A DNA stretch of 64,000 nucleotides from Luteibacter sp. UNCMF331Sha3.1 (GCF_900109915.1 NZ_FOBU01000002.1:451170-515169), one strand, 5' to 3'. Counted from the first letter of the stretch, positions 25,394 to 35,340 are shown. Translations and numbers: made by a program. The notes: generated from the sequence alone by a model not told the origin.

Positions 25394-25411
25394 CCTAGGG
25401 AAATCCCTAGG
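25394..25411. promoter_or_regulatory. Inverted repeat upstream of the M4 protease
   Basis: CCTAGGG-AAAT-CCCTAGG, a 7-bp perfect inverted repeat with a 4-base centre. Its shape (TAGGG, AT-rich centre, CCCTA) resembles sites of NarL/GerE-type response regulators, which is inference. It lies between the divergent DUF4279 and M4 protease genes, 160 bases upstream of the protease start. Confidence 0.55.
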
Positions 25412-25449
25412 TAGTCGACCGTGACATCTTGCGCTAGGTTGACCGTGAC
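25407..25449 (+). promoter_or_regulatory. Imperfect direct repeats upstream of the M4 protease
   Basis: CTAGGT-AGTC-GACCGTGAC at 25407-25425 and CTAGGT-T-GACCGTGAC at 25434-25449. Both share CTAGGT and GACCGTGAC with a 4- or 1-base gap, and start 27 bases apart. The first copy overlaps the right half of the adjacent inverted repeat. This looks like a compound regulator-binding region. Confidence 0.5.
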
Positions 25450-25571
25450 CCCTCAACCGGGGCCATCAGCACACCACGGGCATCGCGCCGAGGCGCGAAT
25501 TCATATCGTTCGGAATGTGGTCCTCACGGCCGCAATGGCTTCGTGCGGCCCATTCCTGGAGGAGGAACGTA

Positions 25572-27407
25572 ATGGCAAGTCATGTTCGCTTGAAACTCCT
25601 GGTCGCGTCGCTGGCCATCGCCGCGACATCGGTCGCCATGGCAGGCGCCGAGCAGTCCCTGCAGGCACGGAGCCTCGGCGCCGTCCCGGCCAGCCAGCTC
25701 GCCGTCAAGCTCGGGCTCTCGTCCGACAACGCGTTCGTCGCGAAGAACGCGCTGCCGACCGTCAAGGGGACGCAGACCGTACGCATGCAGCAGACCTTCA
25801 AGGGCGTTCCGGTCTACGGGCGCAGCATCGCGGTGGAGCAGGATGCGCAGGGGAATTCGCTGGTCGCCTCGGGCATCGTGACCTCGGACCTCCAGGTGGA
25901 TATCGCCTCCGTCACGCCGCGCCTCGACCAGGCGGCTGCCGTCGCGGCGCTGTCGAGGCAGTCGCGCACGCTCGGCGCCGCGGCGAAGCCGGAGAACGTC
26001 AAGGCCGACCTGTACGTCTACCCCGTCGACGGCGCACCCGCGCGGCTCGTCTATCTCACGTCGTACTTCGTCGGTGGCGACCACCCGTCGCGTCCGACCG
26101 CGATCGTCGATGCGAACACCGGGCAGATCGTCGAGCAATGGGAGGGCCTGACCAACGCGGAAGTGGATGCCACCGGTCCCGGCGGCAACCAGAAGACCGG
26201 ACAGTACACGTGGGGCGCGGGTGGCAAGCCGGCGCTGCGCGTCACCCAGTCGGGCAGCACGTGCACGGCGCAGAACCAGTTCGTGAAGTCGTACAACATG
26301 AAGAAGGCGACCTCCGGCAGCGGCACGCTGTGGAGCTTCACCTGCTTCACGTCGTCGGGCGACGCGGTGAACGGCGCCTACGGCCCGATCAACGACGCGC
26401 ATCACTTCGGCGGCGTGGTGCACGACATGTACACCGCCTACACCGGCGCGGCACCGCTGAACCAGGTGCTGATCATGAAGGTGCATTACGGCAACAGCTA
26501 CGAGAACGCCTTCTGGGATGGCAGCTCGATGACCTTCGGCGACGGTGCCAGCACGTTCTACCCGCTGGTGGCGCTCGACGTGACGTCGCATGAAATCAGC
26601 CACGGTTACACGGAGCAGCATTCCAACCTCGCGTACAGCGGCCAGTCGGGCGGCATGAACGAAGCGTATTCCGACATCGCGGGCGAGGCGGCCGAATACT
26701 ACGACCGCGGCAGCAACGACTTCCTCGTCGGCTCCGACATCGTCAAGGCGAGCGCGGGTATCGGCAACGCGCTGCGCTACATGTGCACGCCGTCGCAGGA
26801 TGGCGCGTCGATCGACAACGCGTCGCAGTACTACAACGGGCTCGACGTGCATTATTCGTCGGGTGTGTACAACAAGGCGTTCTGCACGCTGGCCAAGAAG
26901 ACCGGTTGGGATACCGTCAAGGCCTTCAAGGTGTTCGCCCGCGCCAACGCGCTCTACTGGACGGCGAACTCGACGTTCAACACCGGTTCGTGCGGCGTCG
27001 CCAGCGCGGCCACGGACCTCGGGTTCTCCGCGACGGATGTCGCGTCGGCGTTCTCGGCCGTGGGCGTCACCTGCTCCACGGGTGGCGGTGGCGGTACGCA
27101 GCTGCAGAACGGCGTCGCCGCGACCGGGCTCGCCGGTAGCTCGGGCACCGAGCTCAGCTACACCGTGGTCGTGTCCGCCGGCGCGTCGAACCTGACGATC
27201 GCCACCAGCGGCGGTTCCGGCGATGCGGACCTCTACGTGAAGTTCGGCTCCGCGCCGACCACGTCGAGCTACAACTGCCGTCCGTACAAGACCGGCAACG
27301 CCGAGTCGTGCACGTTCGCGGTGCCGCAGGCCGGCACGTACTACGTGAAGGTGCGTGGTTACAGCGCGTTCTCCGGTGTGTCGCTGAAGGCGACCTGGAC
27401 GCCGTAA
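25572..27407 (+). CDS. Secreted M4 (thermolysin-like) metalloprotease with PPC domain
   Basis: A 611-residue secreted zinc protease. A signal peptide (to about residue 24) is followed by an FTP propeptide (VKGTQTVRMQQTFKGVPVYG) that acts as a folding aid and inhibitor. The catalytic domain has HEISH at residues 340-344 and the third zinc ligand Glu364 in GGMNEAYSD, 20 residues later, as in thermolysin. Residues about 513-610 are a C-terminal PPC domain (DADLYVKFG, GTYYVKVRGY), normally removed during maturation. The ATG at 25572 has a strong GGAGG site and begins the signal peptide. A terminator follows. Likely role: extracellular protein digestion. Confidence 0.95.
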   Translation: MASHVRLKLLVASLAIAATSVAMAGAEQSLQARSLGAVPASQLAVKLGLSSDNAFVAKNALPTVKGTQTVRMQQTFKGVPVYGRSIAVEQDAQGNSLVASGIVTSDLQVDIASVTPRLDQAAAVAALSRQSRTLGAAAKPENVKADLYVYPVDGAPARLVYLTSYFVGGDHPSRPTAIVDANTGQIVEQWEGLTNAEVDATGPGGNQKTGQYTWGAGGKPALRVTQSGSTCTAQNQFVKSYNMKKATSGSGTLWSFTCFTSSGDAVNGAYGPINDAHHFGGVVHDMYTAYTGAAPLNQVLIMKVHYGNSYENAFWDGSSMTFGDGASTFYPLVALDVTSHEISHGYTEQHSNLAYSGQSGGMNEAYSDIAGEAAEYYDRGSNDFLVGSDIVKASAGIGNALRYMCTPSQDGASIDNASQYYNGLDVHYSSGVYNKAFCTLAKKTGWDTVKAFKVFARANALYWTANSTFNTGSCGVASAATDLGFSATDVASAFSAVGVTCSTGGGGGTQLQNGVAATGLAGSSGTELSYTVVVSAGASNLTIATSGGSGDADLYVKFGSAPTTSSYNCRPYKTGNAESCTFAVPQAGTYYVKVRGYSAFSGVSLKATWTP

Positions 27408-27434
27408 CGCGCCGATTCGCCACGAGTACGTCGG

Positions 27435-27466
27435 AGGCTCCGGGCGTTGCCGCCCGGAGCCTTTTT
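27435..27466 (+). terminator. Rho-independent terminator after the M4 protease
   Basis: A perfect 12-bp stem (AGGCTCCGGGCG / CGCCCGGAGCCT) with a TTGC loop and a TTTTT run. It lies 28 bases after the stop codon. Confidence 0.92.
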
Positions 27467-27595
27467 CGTTGGATTCCACCCGGAATCGATAGCGAGAGGC
27501 TCACGAAGACACGCGGGCGGCAACGCCTGTGATCGAGGAAGGGGTTTACCTAGCGTGGTCGGACCGCGGTTCCCCGCTCACCCAAGGTGTTCCCC

Positions 27596-28909
27596 GTGCG
27601 CTTCGCTCCTCTCGCATTCATCGCCGCTCTCTTTTCGACTACCGCTCACGCCGAGGCCGCCCGCTACATCGTGCACTTCGCCGATACCGCATCGGCCAGG
27701 GCCGCGCGGCTTCCGTCGCGCGACGTGCATGCGCGCGGCGACCGCGGTCCACGTCACGTGCGCTCGCTGGCGACCGGCGGGGAAGTCTTCGACCTGCCCG
27801 ACGGCAATCCCGCGCACCTCGCCGCGCTTTCCGGCGTGGTATCCGTCGAGGAGGACGTCTGGATCCAGCCGACGGCGGTCGTCGATCCGCTGTGGCGTCG
27901 GCAGTGGAACCTCCACGACGCGAGAACCGGCGTCGACGCCGAGGTGGCGTGGCGACGCACGCGTGGCGCCGGCGCCGTCGTCGCCGTGCTGGATACCGGC
28001 ATCACGCCGCATCCGGAATTCGACGGCCAGCTGCTGCCGGGCTTCGATTTCGTCAGCGACCCGGACAATGCGCGCGATGGCGACGGCCGGGATCCCGATC
28101 CCGTCGACGCGGGCGACTGGAAGGACGTCGGCGACTGCGGCGCGAAGACGCCCCGGCGCTCCACGTGGCATGGCACGCACGTGGCCGGCATCGTCGCGGC
28201 GCGCGCCGGCAACCACCCGGGCATGGTGGGGCTCGCGCCCGAGGCGAAGCTGCTGCCGGTGCGCGTCATGGGTCGTTGCGGCGGCAGGCTGTCCGACATC
28301 GCCGATGCGGTCGTCTGGGCCAGCGGCGGCGCCGTGCCGGGGGTGCCGCCCGTCACGCGACGCGCGGACGTGATCAACCTGAGCCTCGGCGTCGGCGGCG
28401 CGTGTGGCATGTCGTTCGCACGCGCCATCGACGATGCGCGATCGCGCGGCACCGTGGTCGTCGCGGCCGCGGGCAACGACGCGGTATCGGCCAACGCCGA
28501 AATGCCGGCGAACTGCCCCGGCGTGGTTACCGTGGCCGCCGTGGCGCGCGATGGCGGCGCGGCCTGGTATTCGAACTTCGGCGAACGGATCACGCTCGCG
28601 GCGCCGGGCGGCAGCCTCGGCGATCGGGGTGCCGACGACATCGTGTCGTCGGTGGATGGCGGCGAGCGCGGGCGGGAACGGCCGGCCTATCGATGGCTGG
28701 CGGGTACGTCGATGGCCGCCCCCCACGTGTCCGCCCTGGTGGCGCTGATGCGTTCGGTCGACCCGGCGATCGACGTCGATGCCGTGACGCGACAGCTGGT
28801 GGACAACGCGCGGCCGATGGCCGGTCCTTGCCCACGGGGATGCGGGGCCGGCCTCATGGATGCGGGCGCGACGGTGGACGCGGTCTACGAAGACCGCGCC
28901 CGATCCTGA
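27596..28909 (+). CDS. Secreted S8 (subtilisin-like) serine protease
   Basis: A 437-residue exported protease. It has a signal peptide (cut after HAEA or nearby), then an I9-like propeptide (RYIVHFAD through SVEEDVWIQP) and a subtilase catalytic domain. The triad is Asp133 (VLDTGI), His192 (HGTHVAGI) and Ser372 (GTSMAAPH), with the oxyanion Asn in AAGNDA. I chose the GTG at 27596, which has AAGG at a normal distance; a GTG three codons earlier is possible. It follows the M4 protease but has its own leader after a terminator, so it is a separate unit. The stop lies only 4 bases from the convergent asparaginase-like gene. Confidence 0.92.
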   Translation: MRFAPLAFIAALFSTTAHAEAARYIVHFADTASARAARLPSRDVHARGDRGPRHVRSLATGGEVFDLPDGNPAHLAALSGVVSVEEDVWIQPTAVVDPLWRRQWNLHDARTGVDAEVAWRRTRGAGAVVAVLDTGITPHPEFDGQLLPGFDFVSDPDNARDGDGRDPDPVDAGDWKDVGDCGAKTPRRSTWHGTHVAGIVAARAGNHPGMVGLAPEAKLLPVRVMGRCGGRLSDIADAVVWASGGAVPGVPPVTRRADVINLSLGVGGACGMSFARAIDDARSRGTVVVAAAGNDAVSANAEMPANCPGVVTVAAVARDGGAAWYSNFGERITLAAPGGSLGDRGADDIVSSVDGGERGRERPAYRWLAGTSMAAPHVSALVALMRSVDPAIDVDAVTRQLVDNARPMAGPCPRGCGAGLMDAGATVDAVYEDRARS

Positions 28910-28913
28910 CCGA

Positions 28914-29399
28914 TCAGATCGCTTCGAAGCGGTTCGCGTCGCGGTTCTTGCGCACCGCGGCGGGATCCCACACGCGTCCGTTCATGGCGATGTAGACGCC
29001 GTCGGCCAGCGTCTGCACGGCACCGACGGCGCAGCCGATGTTGAACACGGCGTCGGAGCCCTGGAAACGCGCCGGATTGAGTGCGCCGGTCAGCACGATC
29101 ACCTTGCCGGGAATGTCGGCCAGCACGCGGGCCGTCTCCACCATGGTGTCGGTGCCGTGGGTGACCAGCACGTGGCGGTGCGGCTGGGCCTCGATGGTGC
29201 TGCGGATCAACGCGCGGTCTTCCTGCGTCACGTGCAGGCTGTCCTTGCGCAGGATGGGGATCACGTCGAAGCGGAAGGCGACGCCCAGCTGCTGAAGGAT
29301 GTCACCGATCTGCGGCGAGCCGATCTGGTAGTCCGACTTGTCGTCGAAATAGACCTTGTCGATCGTGCCACCGGTGGTGACGATGGTGAGTTGCTGCAT
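28914..29399 (-). CDS. Asparaginase N-domain-like protein, half length
   Basis: A 161-residue protein matching only the N-terminal domain of L-asparaginases, which are normally about 330 residues. It keeps both catalytic threonine motifs, TTGGTID near residue 10 and VTHGTDTM near residue 83, and the lysine-containing segment VIVLTGALNPARF. The C-terminal domain that completes the active site in the dimer is absent, and the gene ends cleanly with no remnant downstream. It may be a distinct short family with another hydrolytic or binding role. It is 33 bases downstream of the acyl-CoA dehydrogenase gene in the same direction. Confidence 0.82.
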   Translation of the reverse strand: MQQLTIVTTGGTIDKVYFDDKSDYQIGSPQIGDILQQLGVAFRFDVIPILRKDSLHVTQEDRALIRSTIEAQPHRHVLVTHGTDTMVETARVLADIPGKVIVLTGALNPARFQGSDAVFNIGCAVGAVQTLADGVYIAMNGRVWDPAAVRKNRDANRFEAI

Positions 29400-29432
29400 G
29401 ACGTGACCTGGGAAGCGGGCGGAGCGGGTCGC

Positions 29433-31082
29433 TCATTCTACAGGGTTGTCACTGGCGAGCAGGGCGTCCTCGTCGTTGGCCGGCAGGGCCAGGCGGTCGA
29501 GCCCGCGGGCGATGAAACGGCGGCACGCGGCGGCAGGACGCGGATCGCCGGCCGTCTCGCCCCAGCCGGCGGCGCGCACCAGCAGGGCCGCCGCCACCGT
29601 GCGCGCCAGCGTGAACGCGATGCCTCGGGCCGATGCCTCCAGGGAGGCCCGATCGGCCACGACATCGCCCAGCAAGGCTTCGGTGGCGTCCAGCGTGGCG
29701 ACGATCGCCGCGCGTTCCGGGGAGTCGCCCGCCGGCAGCAGCGCGTCGACCGACCGGCGCAGGGGTGCCATGCCGGCCGACAGCGTGCGCAGCATGTCGA
29801 GCGAAAGCACGTTCGTCGTTCCTTCCCAGATCGCGTAGACCTGCGCGTCGCGCAACAGCTGGGGCAGGCCGGTGTCCTCGATGTAGCCCGCGCCGCCGAA
29901 GCATTCCAGCGCTTCGGAAATCACGCGTATCGACACCTTCGCCGTCCAGAGCTTGGCCAGCGGCGTGAGCAGGCGGAGCAGGGCGTCGTCGTCCGGCCCG
30001 CCCGCGCCGTGCTCCACGTGCCCCAGCAGTCCGGCGACATGGAAAGCGAGCGCGAACGCCGCCTCGTACTCCGCCTGCATGTCGGCGAGCGTTCGCGCGT
30101 GCAGCGGGTGGTCGATCAGGCGGGTGCCGAACGCGTCGCGCCGCGTGGCGTAATCGCGTGCGAGCGCGATCGCACGCGCCATGCTCGCCACCGCGCAGAC
30201 GGCGTTCCATGTGCGCGTGACGTTGAGCATGGGCGCGATCTGTCGCACCCCGTGGTCCAGCGGACCGACCGGCGTCGCCAGCAGGCCGTCGAGATGGATC
30301 TCGGCGGTGGGCAGTTCGTGCGTGCCCAGTTTTTTCTTCAGCCGATCGATGGTGATGCCCTGCCACGCGCCGTCCGCGTCCTTCGTCTCGACGTAGAAAA
30401 GTGCGAGCGGCGCGGCGCCCGGCCCGGCGCCCTCCGGCCGTGCGAGCGCGAGCGCCGCTTCGCCGACCACGGCGGAACTGAACCACTTGCGGCCGTAGAG
30501 CCGCCACTGCCCGCCGGCGTCCTGACGGGCGACCGTTTCGGTCCGGCCGACGTCGGAGCCGCCCGGCGTTTCAGTCATCCACTGCCCGGAGAGCCAGAAG
30601 GTATCGGGGTGCCGGCTCAGGAACCGCGGCAAGGCTCGTTCGATGAGTGTCCGGTTGCCCGATGCGTGGATCGCGGTCGCCGCGCCGTCGGTCATGGCCA
30701 GCGGACAGCACCAGAATTCGCTGGCGACGTGATAGAGGTAGACGCGTGCGAATTCCTCCACGCGTGCCCACGGCGAACCGGCATGTCCCGCGGCGAGCAC
30801 GGCGTGATGCGTCGTGATCGCAGGGCCTTCCTCCCACGCCGGCGTCAGGGCGATACGATCGACGCGCTTGCCCCAGGCGTCCCATTGCGTGAGGACGGGC
30901 TCGGTGCGTGGCGTGCGCCCGCGACGTTCCCACGCCATGACGGCGTAATCGCCGAGCCCGACGAGGTCGGGGCGCATGGCCGCCACGCGTTCCGCCGGCA
31001 CCGTGTTCGCAAGCCATGCATGGAGCACCCGGTCGTTGTGGAACGGATGCGCCAGTCGCGGCGCCTCCTGCACGAAACCCAT
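29433..31082 (-). CDS. Acyl-CoA dehydrogenase, AidB-like
   Basis: A 549-residue flavoprotein of the acyl-CoA dehydrogenase superfamily (AidB branch, E. coli AidB 541). The flavin and substrate motifs are MTETPGGSDVGRTET, YGRKWFSSA and, near the end, ECFGGAGYIEDTGLPQLLRDAQVYAIWEGTTNV with the catalytic glutamate region. AidB is linked to the adaptive response to alkylation and binds DNA; other members oxidise isovaleryl-CoA. The N-terminal domain (RVAAMRPDLVGLGDYAV) favours AidB. The true substrate cannot be read from the sequence. Confidence 0.88.
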   Translation of the reverse strand: MGFVQEAPRLAHPFHNDRVLHAWLANTVPAERVAAMRPDLVGLGDYAVMAWERRGRTPRTEPVLTQWDAWGKRVDRIALTPAWEEGPAITTHHAVLAAGHAGSPWARVEEFARVYLYHVASEFWCCPLAMTDGAATAIHASGNRTLIERALPRFLSRHPDTFWLSGQWMTETPGGSDVGRTETVARQDAGGQWRLYGRKWFSSAVVGEAALALARPEGAGPGAAPLALFYVETKDADGAWQGITIDRLKKKLGTHELPTAEIHLDGLLATPVGPLDHGVRQIAPMLNVTRTWNAVCAVASMARAIALARDYATRRDAFGTRLIDHPLHARTLADMQAEYEAAFALAFHVAGLLGHVEHGAGGPDDDALLRLLTPLAKLWTAKVSIRVISEALECFGGAGYIEDTGLPQLLRDAQVYAIWEGTTNVLSLDMLRTLSAGMAPLRRSVDALLPAGDSPERAAIVATLDATEALLGDVVADRASLEASARGIAFTLARTVAAALLVRAAGWGETAGDPRPAAACRRFIARGLDRLALPANDEDALLASDNPVE

Positions 31083-31210
31083 CGTGGCGTCCTCGCTCGT
31101 CGTCGATGGGGACTAGCCTGCACCGCCTCCGCGCCAGCGTCGATACGCTGCGCAACATGGGCGCGCAGCGCGGCGTCGTCGAGGCCTTACGTCACAGGCG
31201 CCGCCGCTTC

Positions 31211-32172
<962 letters not shown>

Positions 32173-32212
32173 CTAGTCTCGCAGAACTGACACGTGTTCC
32201 CAATCGTTCGGG

Positions 32213-33496
32213 ATGAGGATGGACATGCCGCTTCGCATCGATCGCGACCGCGCGCTCAGCTTTTCGCGCTTCACCTGGCTGCGCTTCGTCGACGACAAGT
32301 GCTTCGAGACGGCGGGCGCCCTGTCGTACACCACCCTGGTCTCGCTGGTGCCGCTCACCGTGGCCGTGTTCGCGATTCTTTCGGCGTTTCCGGTGTTCGC
32401 CGAATGGCGCGGTTCGCTGGCGAACTACGCTTTCCAGAACTTCGTGCCCGCCACCGGCATGAAGATCCAGGAATACATGCTCGCGTTCGCCGACAAGGCC
32501 AGCCAGCTCACCGGCATCTCGATCCTGGTGATGCTGTTCAGCGCCGTGTCGATGATGATCAGCATCGAGGATCGCCTCAACCGTATCTGGCGCGTGCGCA
32601 AGCCCCGCGGCTGGACGTCGCGCCTGCTGCTGTACTGGGCGGCCCTCACGCTCGGGCCGATCCTCGTCGTCGGCGGCCTCGCGCTGTCGTCGTACATCGC
32701 GGCGTTTCCGCTGCTGCACGAAGCCGCCGGTCAGCTGGCCACGCAGAGTCGCCTCCTCAACCTGCTGCCGTTCGTGATCACGTTCGTCACGCTCGTGCTC
32801 ATGTACACGATGGTGCCCAACCGGCGCGTGTCGTGGCGCCACGCCGCCATCGGCGCGATGCTCGGCGCCATCCTGTTCGAAGCCGCGCGCTGGGGGTTCG
32901 CCGAATTCATCCGCAACTCGCCTAACTACGAAGAGATCTACGGCGCGCTCGCGGCGATCCCTATCTTCCTGCTGTGGATCTACCTTTCGTGGATCATCGT
33001 GATCCTCGGGGCCTCGATCGCCGCGTCGATCTCGGCCTTCGAATACACCGTGCCGCACGAAGCGCTGCCGGAAGGCGCCGAATTCATCGGTCTGCTGGTG
33101 GTGCTTCAGCATTTCGTGCGCGCGCAGCGCACGGGCGAGAACGTCGATCCGGCCACGGTCCGCGTGCGCGAGCCCTACCTGCCTTCCAGTGCGATCGCCT
33201 GCTATTTCGACGACCTGTTGCGCGCGGACATGATCCAGCGCGGCGAGGCCGGTGGCTGGCTGCTCAGTCGCAGCCTCGACGCCACCGAACTGCTGCGCGT
33301 GTACCGTTGCACGCAGTACCGTCTGCCGCTGCATCCGCGCGAGCAGGTGCAGCGACTGGGCATCGACCTGCCGCCGGAACTCCTCGGCTTGCTCGATCAT
33401 CTGGCCGCCGCACTCGACGCTACGCTCGGCGCGCGCCTCGACGCCATCTTCCCGCCGCCGGCGGTTCCCGTTCCCACCGAGGATTCCCCCGCATGA
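32213..33496 (+). CDS. yihY: YihY/BrkB family inner-membrane protein
   Basis: A 427-residue protein whose first 290 residues match YihY, with six membrane segments, ALSYTTLVSLVPLTVAVFAILSAFPVF near the start and GALAAIPIFLLWIYLSWIIVILGA near the sixth helix. It was once called ribonuclease BN in error; the true function is unclear. A C-terminal cytoplasmic extension of about 135 residues looks like a winged-helix module (SAIACYFDDLLRADMIQRGE). Three Met codons (32213, 32219, 32225) are candidate starts; the one at 32225 has AGG at a better distance. The stop overlaps the next gene by 4 bases. Confidence 0.9.
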   Translation: MRMDMPLRIDRDRALSFSRFTWLRFVDDKCFETAGALSYTTLVSLVPLTVAVFAILSAFPVFAEWRGSLANYAFQNFVPATGMKIQEYMLAFADKASQLTGISILVMLFSAVSMMISIEDRLNRIWRVRKPRGWTSRLLLYWAALTLGPILVVGGLALSSYIAAFPLLHEAAGQLATQSRLLNLLPFVITFVTLVLMYTMVPNRRVSWRHAAIGAMLGAILFEAARWGFAEFIRNSPNYEEIYGALAAIPIFLLWIYLSWIIVILGASIAASISAFEYTVPHEALPEGAEFIGLLVVLQHFVRAQRTGENVDPATVRVREPYLPSSAIACYFDDLLRADMIQRGEAGGWLLSRSLDATELLRVYRCTQYRLPLHPREQVQRLGIDLPPELLGLLDHLAAALDATLGARLDAIFPPPAVPVPTEDSPA

Positions 33497-33972
33497 TCCG
33501 CCGTTTTCTCGCTGTCGCCGCGCTCGCCCTGGCGTCGCCCGCGTTCGCCGCCGACGGCACGCCGCCGCGGCTCACGATCAAGACCATCGATGGCAAGTCC
33601 TTCGATCTCGCCGCGCAGCGCGGCAAGTGGGTCGTGGTGAACTACTGGGCCACGTGGTGCGTGCCCTGCATCAAGGAGATGCCCGACATTTCCGCGTTCG
33701 TGAAGGATCGCAAGGACGTCGTGGCCATCGGCCTCGCGTTCGAGGACACCGACCCGAAAGACATCGAGGCGTTCCTCAGGAAGCACCCGGTCTCGTACGC
33801 GATCGCGCAGGTCGATGTCATGGAGCCCCCGAAGGATTTCGGCACGCCCAAGGGTCTGCCCACCACCTGGATCATCGCGCCCGATGGGCGCATCGCGAAG
33901 CAGTTCGTCGGACCCGTGACTGCGGAAAAACTCAAGGATGCCACGTCGAAGACGCCCGATCCGAAGAGGTGA
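33493..33972 (+). CDS. Exported thioredoxin-like (TlpA/ResA type) protein
   Basis: A 159-residue periplasmic thioredoxin-fold protein with a signal peptide (residues 1-19, cut after AFA). The redox motif is Cys56-Val-Pro-Cys59 in [13 protein letters not shown], and the cis-proline lies in GLPTTWII. It would reduce or exchange disulfides outside the membrane, perhaps for cytochrome or copper-protein maturation. Its start overlaps the yihY stop by 4 bases (ATGA). The acylphosphatase gene follows after 4 bases, so the three form an operon. Confidence 0.9.
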   Translation: MIRRFLAVAALALASPAFAADGTPPRLTIKTIDGKSFDLAAQRGKWVVVNYWATWCVPCIKEMPDISAFVKDRKDVVAIGLAFEDTDPKDIEAFLRKHPVSYAIAQVDVMEPPKDFGTPKGLPTTWIIAPDGRIAKQFVGPVTAEKLKDATSKTPDPKR

Positions 33973-33976
33973 CGTC

Positions 33977-34246
33977 ATGCAGGCCGCGCGATTCATGCTG
34001 AAGGGTCGGGTGCAGGGCGTGTTCTTCCGCGCCTCGGCCCAGAAAGAGGCCGTGAAGCTCGGCCTCACGGGCTATGCGAAGAACCTGCCCGACGGCGGCG
34101 TGGAGGTGGTCGCCTATGGCGATGCGGGCGCCATCGAACAGCTCGAAGCATGGCTGCGCCATGGACCGCCCGGGGCGCGAGTGGAGGAGTTCTATCGCGA
34201 GCCGCTGGGCGCGCACGAGGCGCCGCCGGATTTCGATATCCGCTGA
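33977..34246 (+). CDS. acyP: Acylphosphatase
   Basis: An 89-residue enzyme that hydrolyses acyl phosphates such as carbamoyl phosphate. The catalytic loop is [16 protein letters not shown], with the phosphate-binding arginine, followed by the asparagine in [12 protein letters not shown]. The length is normal for the family. GAGGTGA sits upstream of the ATG at 33977. It ends the yihY-tlpA-acyP operon and faces the PCuAC gene. Confidence 0.95.
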   Translation: MQAARFMLKGRVQGVFFRASAQKEAVKLGLTGYAKNLPDGGVEVVAYGDAGAIEQLEAWLRHGPPGARVEEFYREPLGAHEAPPDFDIR

Positions 34247-34248
34247 GC

Positions 34249-34262
34249 GGCTGGCTCCCACC
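34249..34262 (-). repeat. REP remnant
   Basis: GGCTGGCTCCCACC is the terminal part of the common REP head (read on the minus strand GTGGGAGCCAGCC) without its hairpin partner arm. It lies between the convergent acyP and PCuAC genes and looks like a decayed copy. Confidence 0.6.
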
Positions 34263-34269
34263 GGAGCGA

Positions 34270-34710
34270 TCAGTCCTTCGGACCGTTGGCGTTCGCCGGG
34301 CGTGCCACGAACGTCACCGGCAGTTTCTTTCCGTCCGACAGCGTGAAGATCACCTGCACCGGTTCTCCCGGCGTCACGGGATGCGTCGGGTGCTCGAGCA
34401 TCACGTGGTACCCGCCGGGCGAGAACGCCACCGTCCCCTTGGGCGGAATCGCCACGCGATCGACCATCTCCATCCGCCCCATGCCCGTCTCGGTGCTGCT
34501 GCGATGGATCATCGCCATGCCGTAGGCCGGGCTTTCGGCATCCACGATGGCCACTTCGCGGTCGCCGGTGTTCTGGAACACCACGTAGCCGCCCGCCGGG
34601 AGACTCCCCGGCAACACGCGTATCCATCCTGCCGACGCGGTGACGGTGTCTGCCGCGTTGGCGGTTCCCGCGGCGACGAGGAGGGCGGCGGCGATCGTGC
34701 GAACCATCAT
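34270..34710 (-). CDS. Periplasmic copper chaperone PCu(A)C
   Basis: A 146-residue protein with a signal peptide (cut after ANA). The copper motif H-x10-M-x21-H-x-M is exact: His69, Met80, His102 and Met104. The family delivers Cu(I) to the CuA site of cytochrome oxidase, often together with SCO1. Here the SCO1 gene is directly upstream with a 4-base overlap, which supports that job. The first of two adjacent ATG codons is used. Confidence 0.93.
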   Translation of the reverse strand: MMVRTIAAALLVAAGTANAADTVTASAGWIRVLPGSLPAGGYVVFQNTGDREVAIVDAESPAYGMAMIHRSSTETGMGRMEMVDRVAIPPKGTVAFSPGGYHVMLEHPTHPVTPGEPVQVIFTLSDGKKLPVTFVARPANANGPKD

Positions 34711-35324
34711 GGTGTCGTCTCCATGGAAGTGAGCAGGTGCAGGTCGTGCACGATGTCGTCCTGCGAGGCGGACGGCGTGGCGAGCAGACGGGCCTTGCCC
34801 GATCCGTCGAAGATGTAGATCGCCGAGCTGTGGCTGACCTCGTAGTTGCCGTCGCCCCGATCGGGTTCGCGCGTGAACGCCGAACGGTACCGCTTGGCCA
34901 GGGCCTCGACATCGCGATCGGAGCCGACGAGCCCGACCGCGCGCTTGTCGAAGGCGTTCACGTAGGCGTGCATGATCGCCGGCGTGTCGCGCGCCGGATC
35001 AACGCTGACGAACAGGATGCGCACACGGTCGGCTGGGGCGCCGAGGCGATCGAGCACCACGTGCAGCTGCGTGAGCGTCAGCGGGCAGACGTCGGGGCAG
35101 TGCGTGTAGCCGAAGTACATCACCGTCACCTTGCCCCTGAAGTCGGCACCGGTCACGGCCTTGCCGTTGTCGTCGGTGAGCCGGAAATCGAGGTCGGGCA
35201 GGTGTCCGGAGACGTCGTTGAGCTTCCACTCGGGCTGCGGCTCGCGCTGGCACCCGACGAGCGCCACGAGCGCGAGCAAGGCGAGCAGGGCCAGGCGGAC
35301 CCGGCGGCGTGTGATGTGCTTCAT
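34707..35324 (-). CDS. SCO1/SenC-family copper lipoprotein
   Basis: A 205-residue protein with a lipoprotein signal (lipobox LVGC, Cys25). The thioredoxin fold carries the copper-binding Cys76-Pro-Asp-Val-Cys80 in YTHCPDVCPLT and the third ligand His165 in EVSHSSAIYIFD. It helps build the CuA centre of cytochrome c oxidase. The ATG at 35324 begins the lipoprotein signal. It forms an operon with the PCuAC gene. A 16-bp palindrome lies 16 bases upstream, shared with the divergent DUF423 gene. Confidence 0.93.
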   Translation of the reverse strand: MKHITRRRVRLALLALLALVALVGCQREPQPEWKLNDVSGHLPDLDFRLTDDNGKAVTGADFRGKVTVMYFGYTHCPDVCPLTLTQLHVVLDRLGAPADRVRILFVSVDPARDTPAIMHAYVNAFDKRAVGLVGSDRDVEALAKRYRSAFTREPDRGDGNYEVSHSSAIYIFDGSGKARLLATPSASQDDIVHDLHLLTSMETTP

Positions 35325-35340
35325 GCGTGGCTCCGCGGGA

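Noticed and set aside
25524-27479. A 651-codon minus-strand open frame opposite the M4 protease
   Set aside because: It has no domains and reads through the terminator after the protease. It is a composition shadow.
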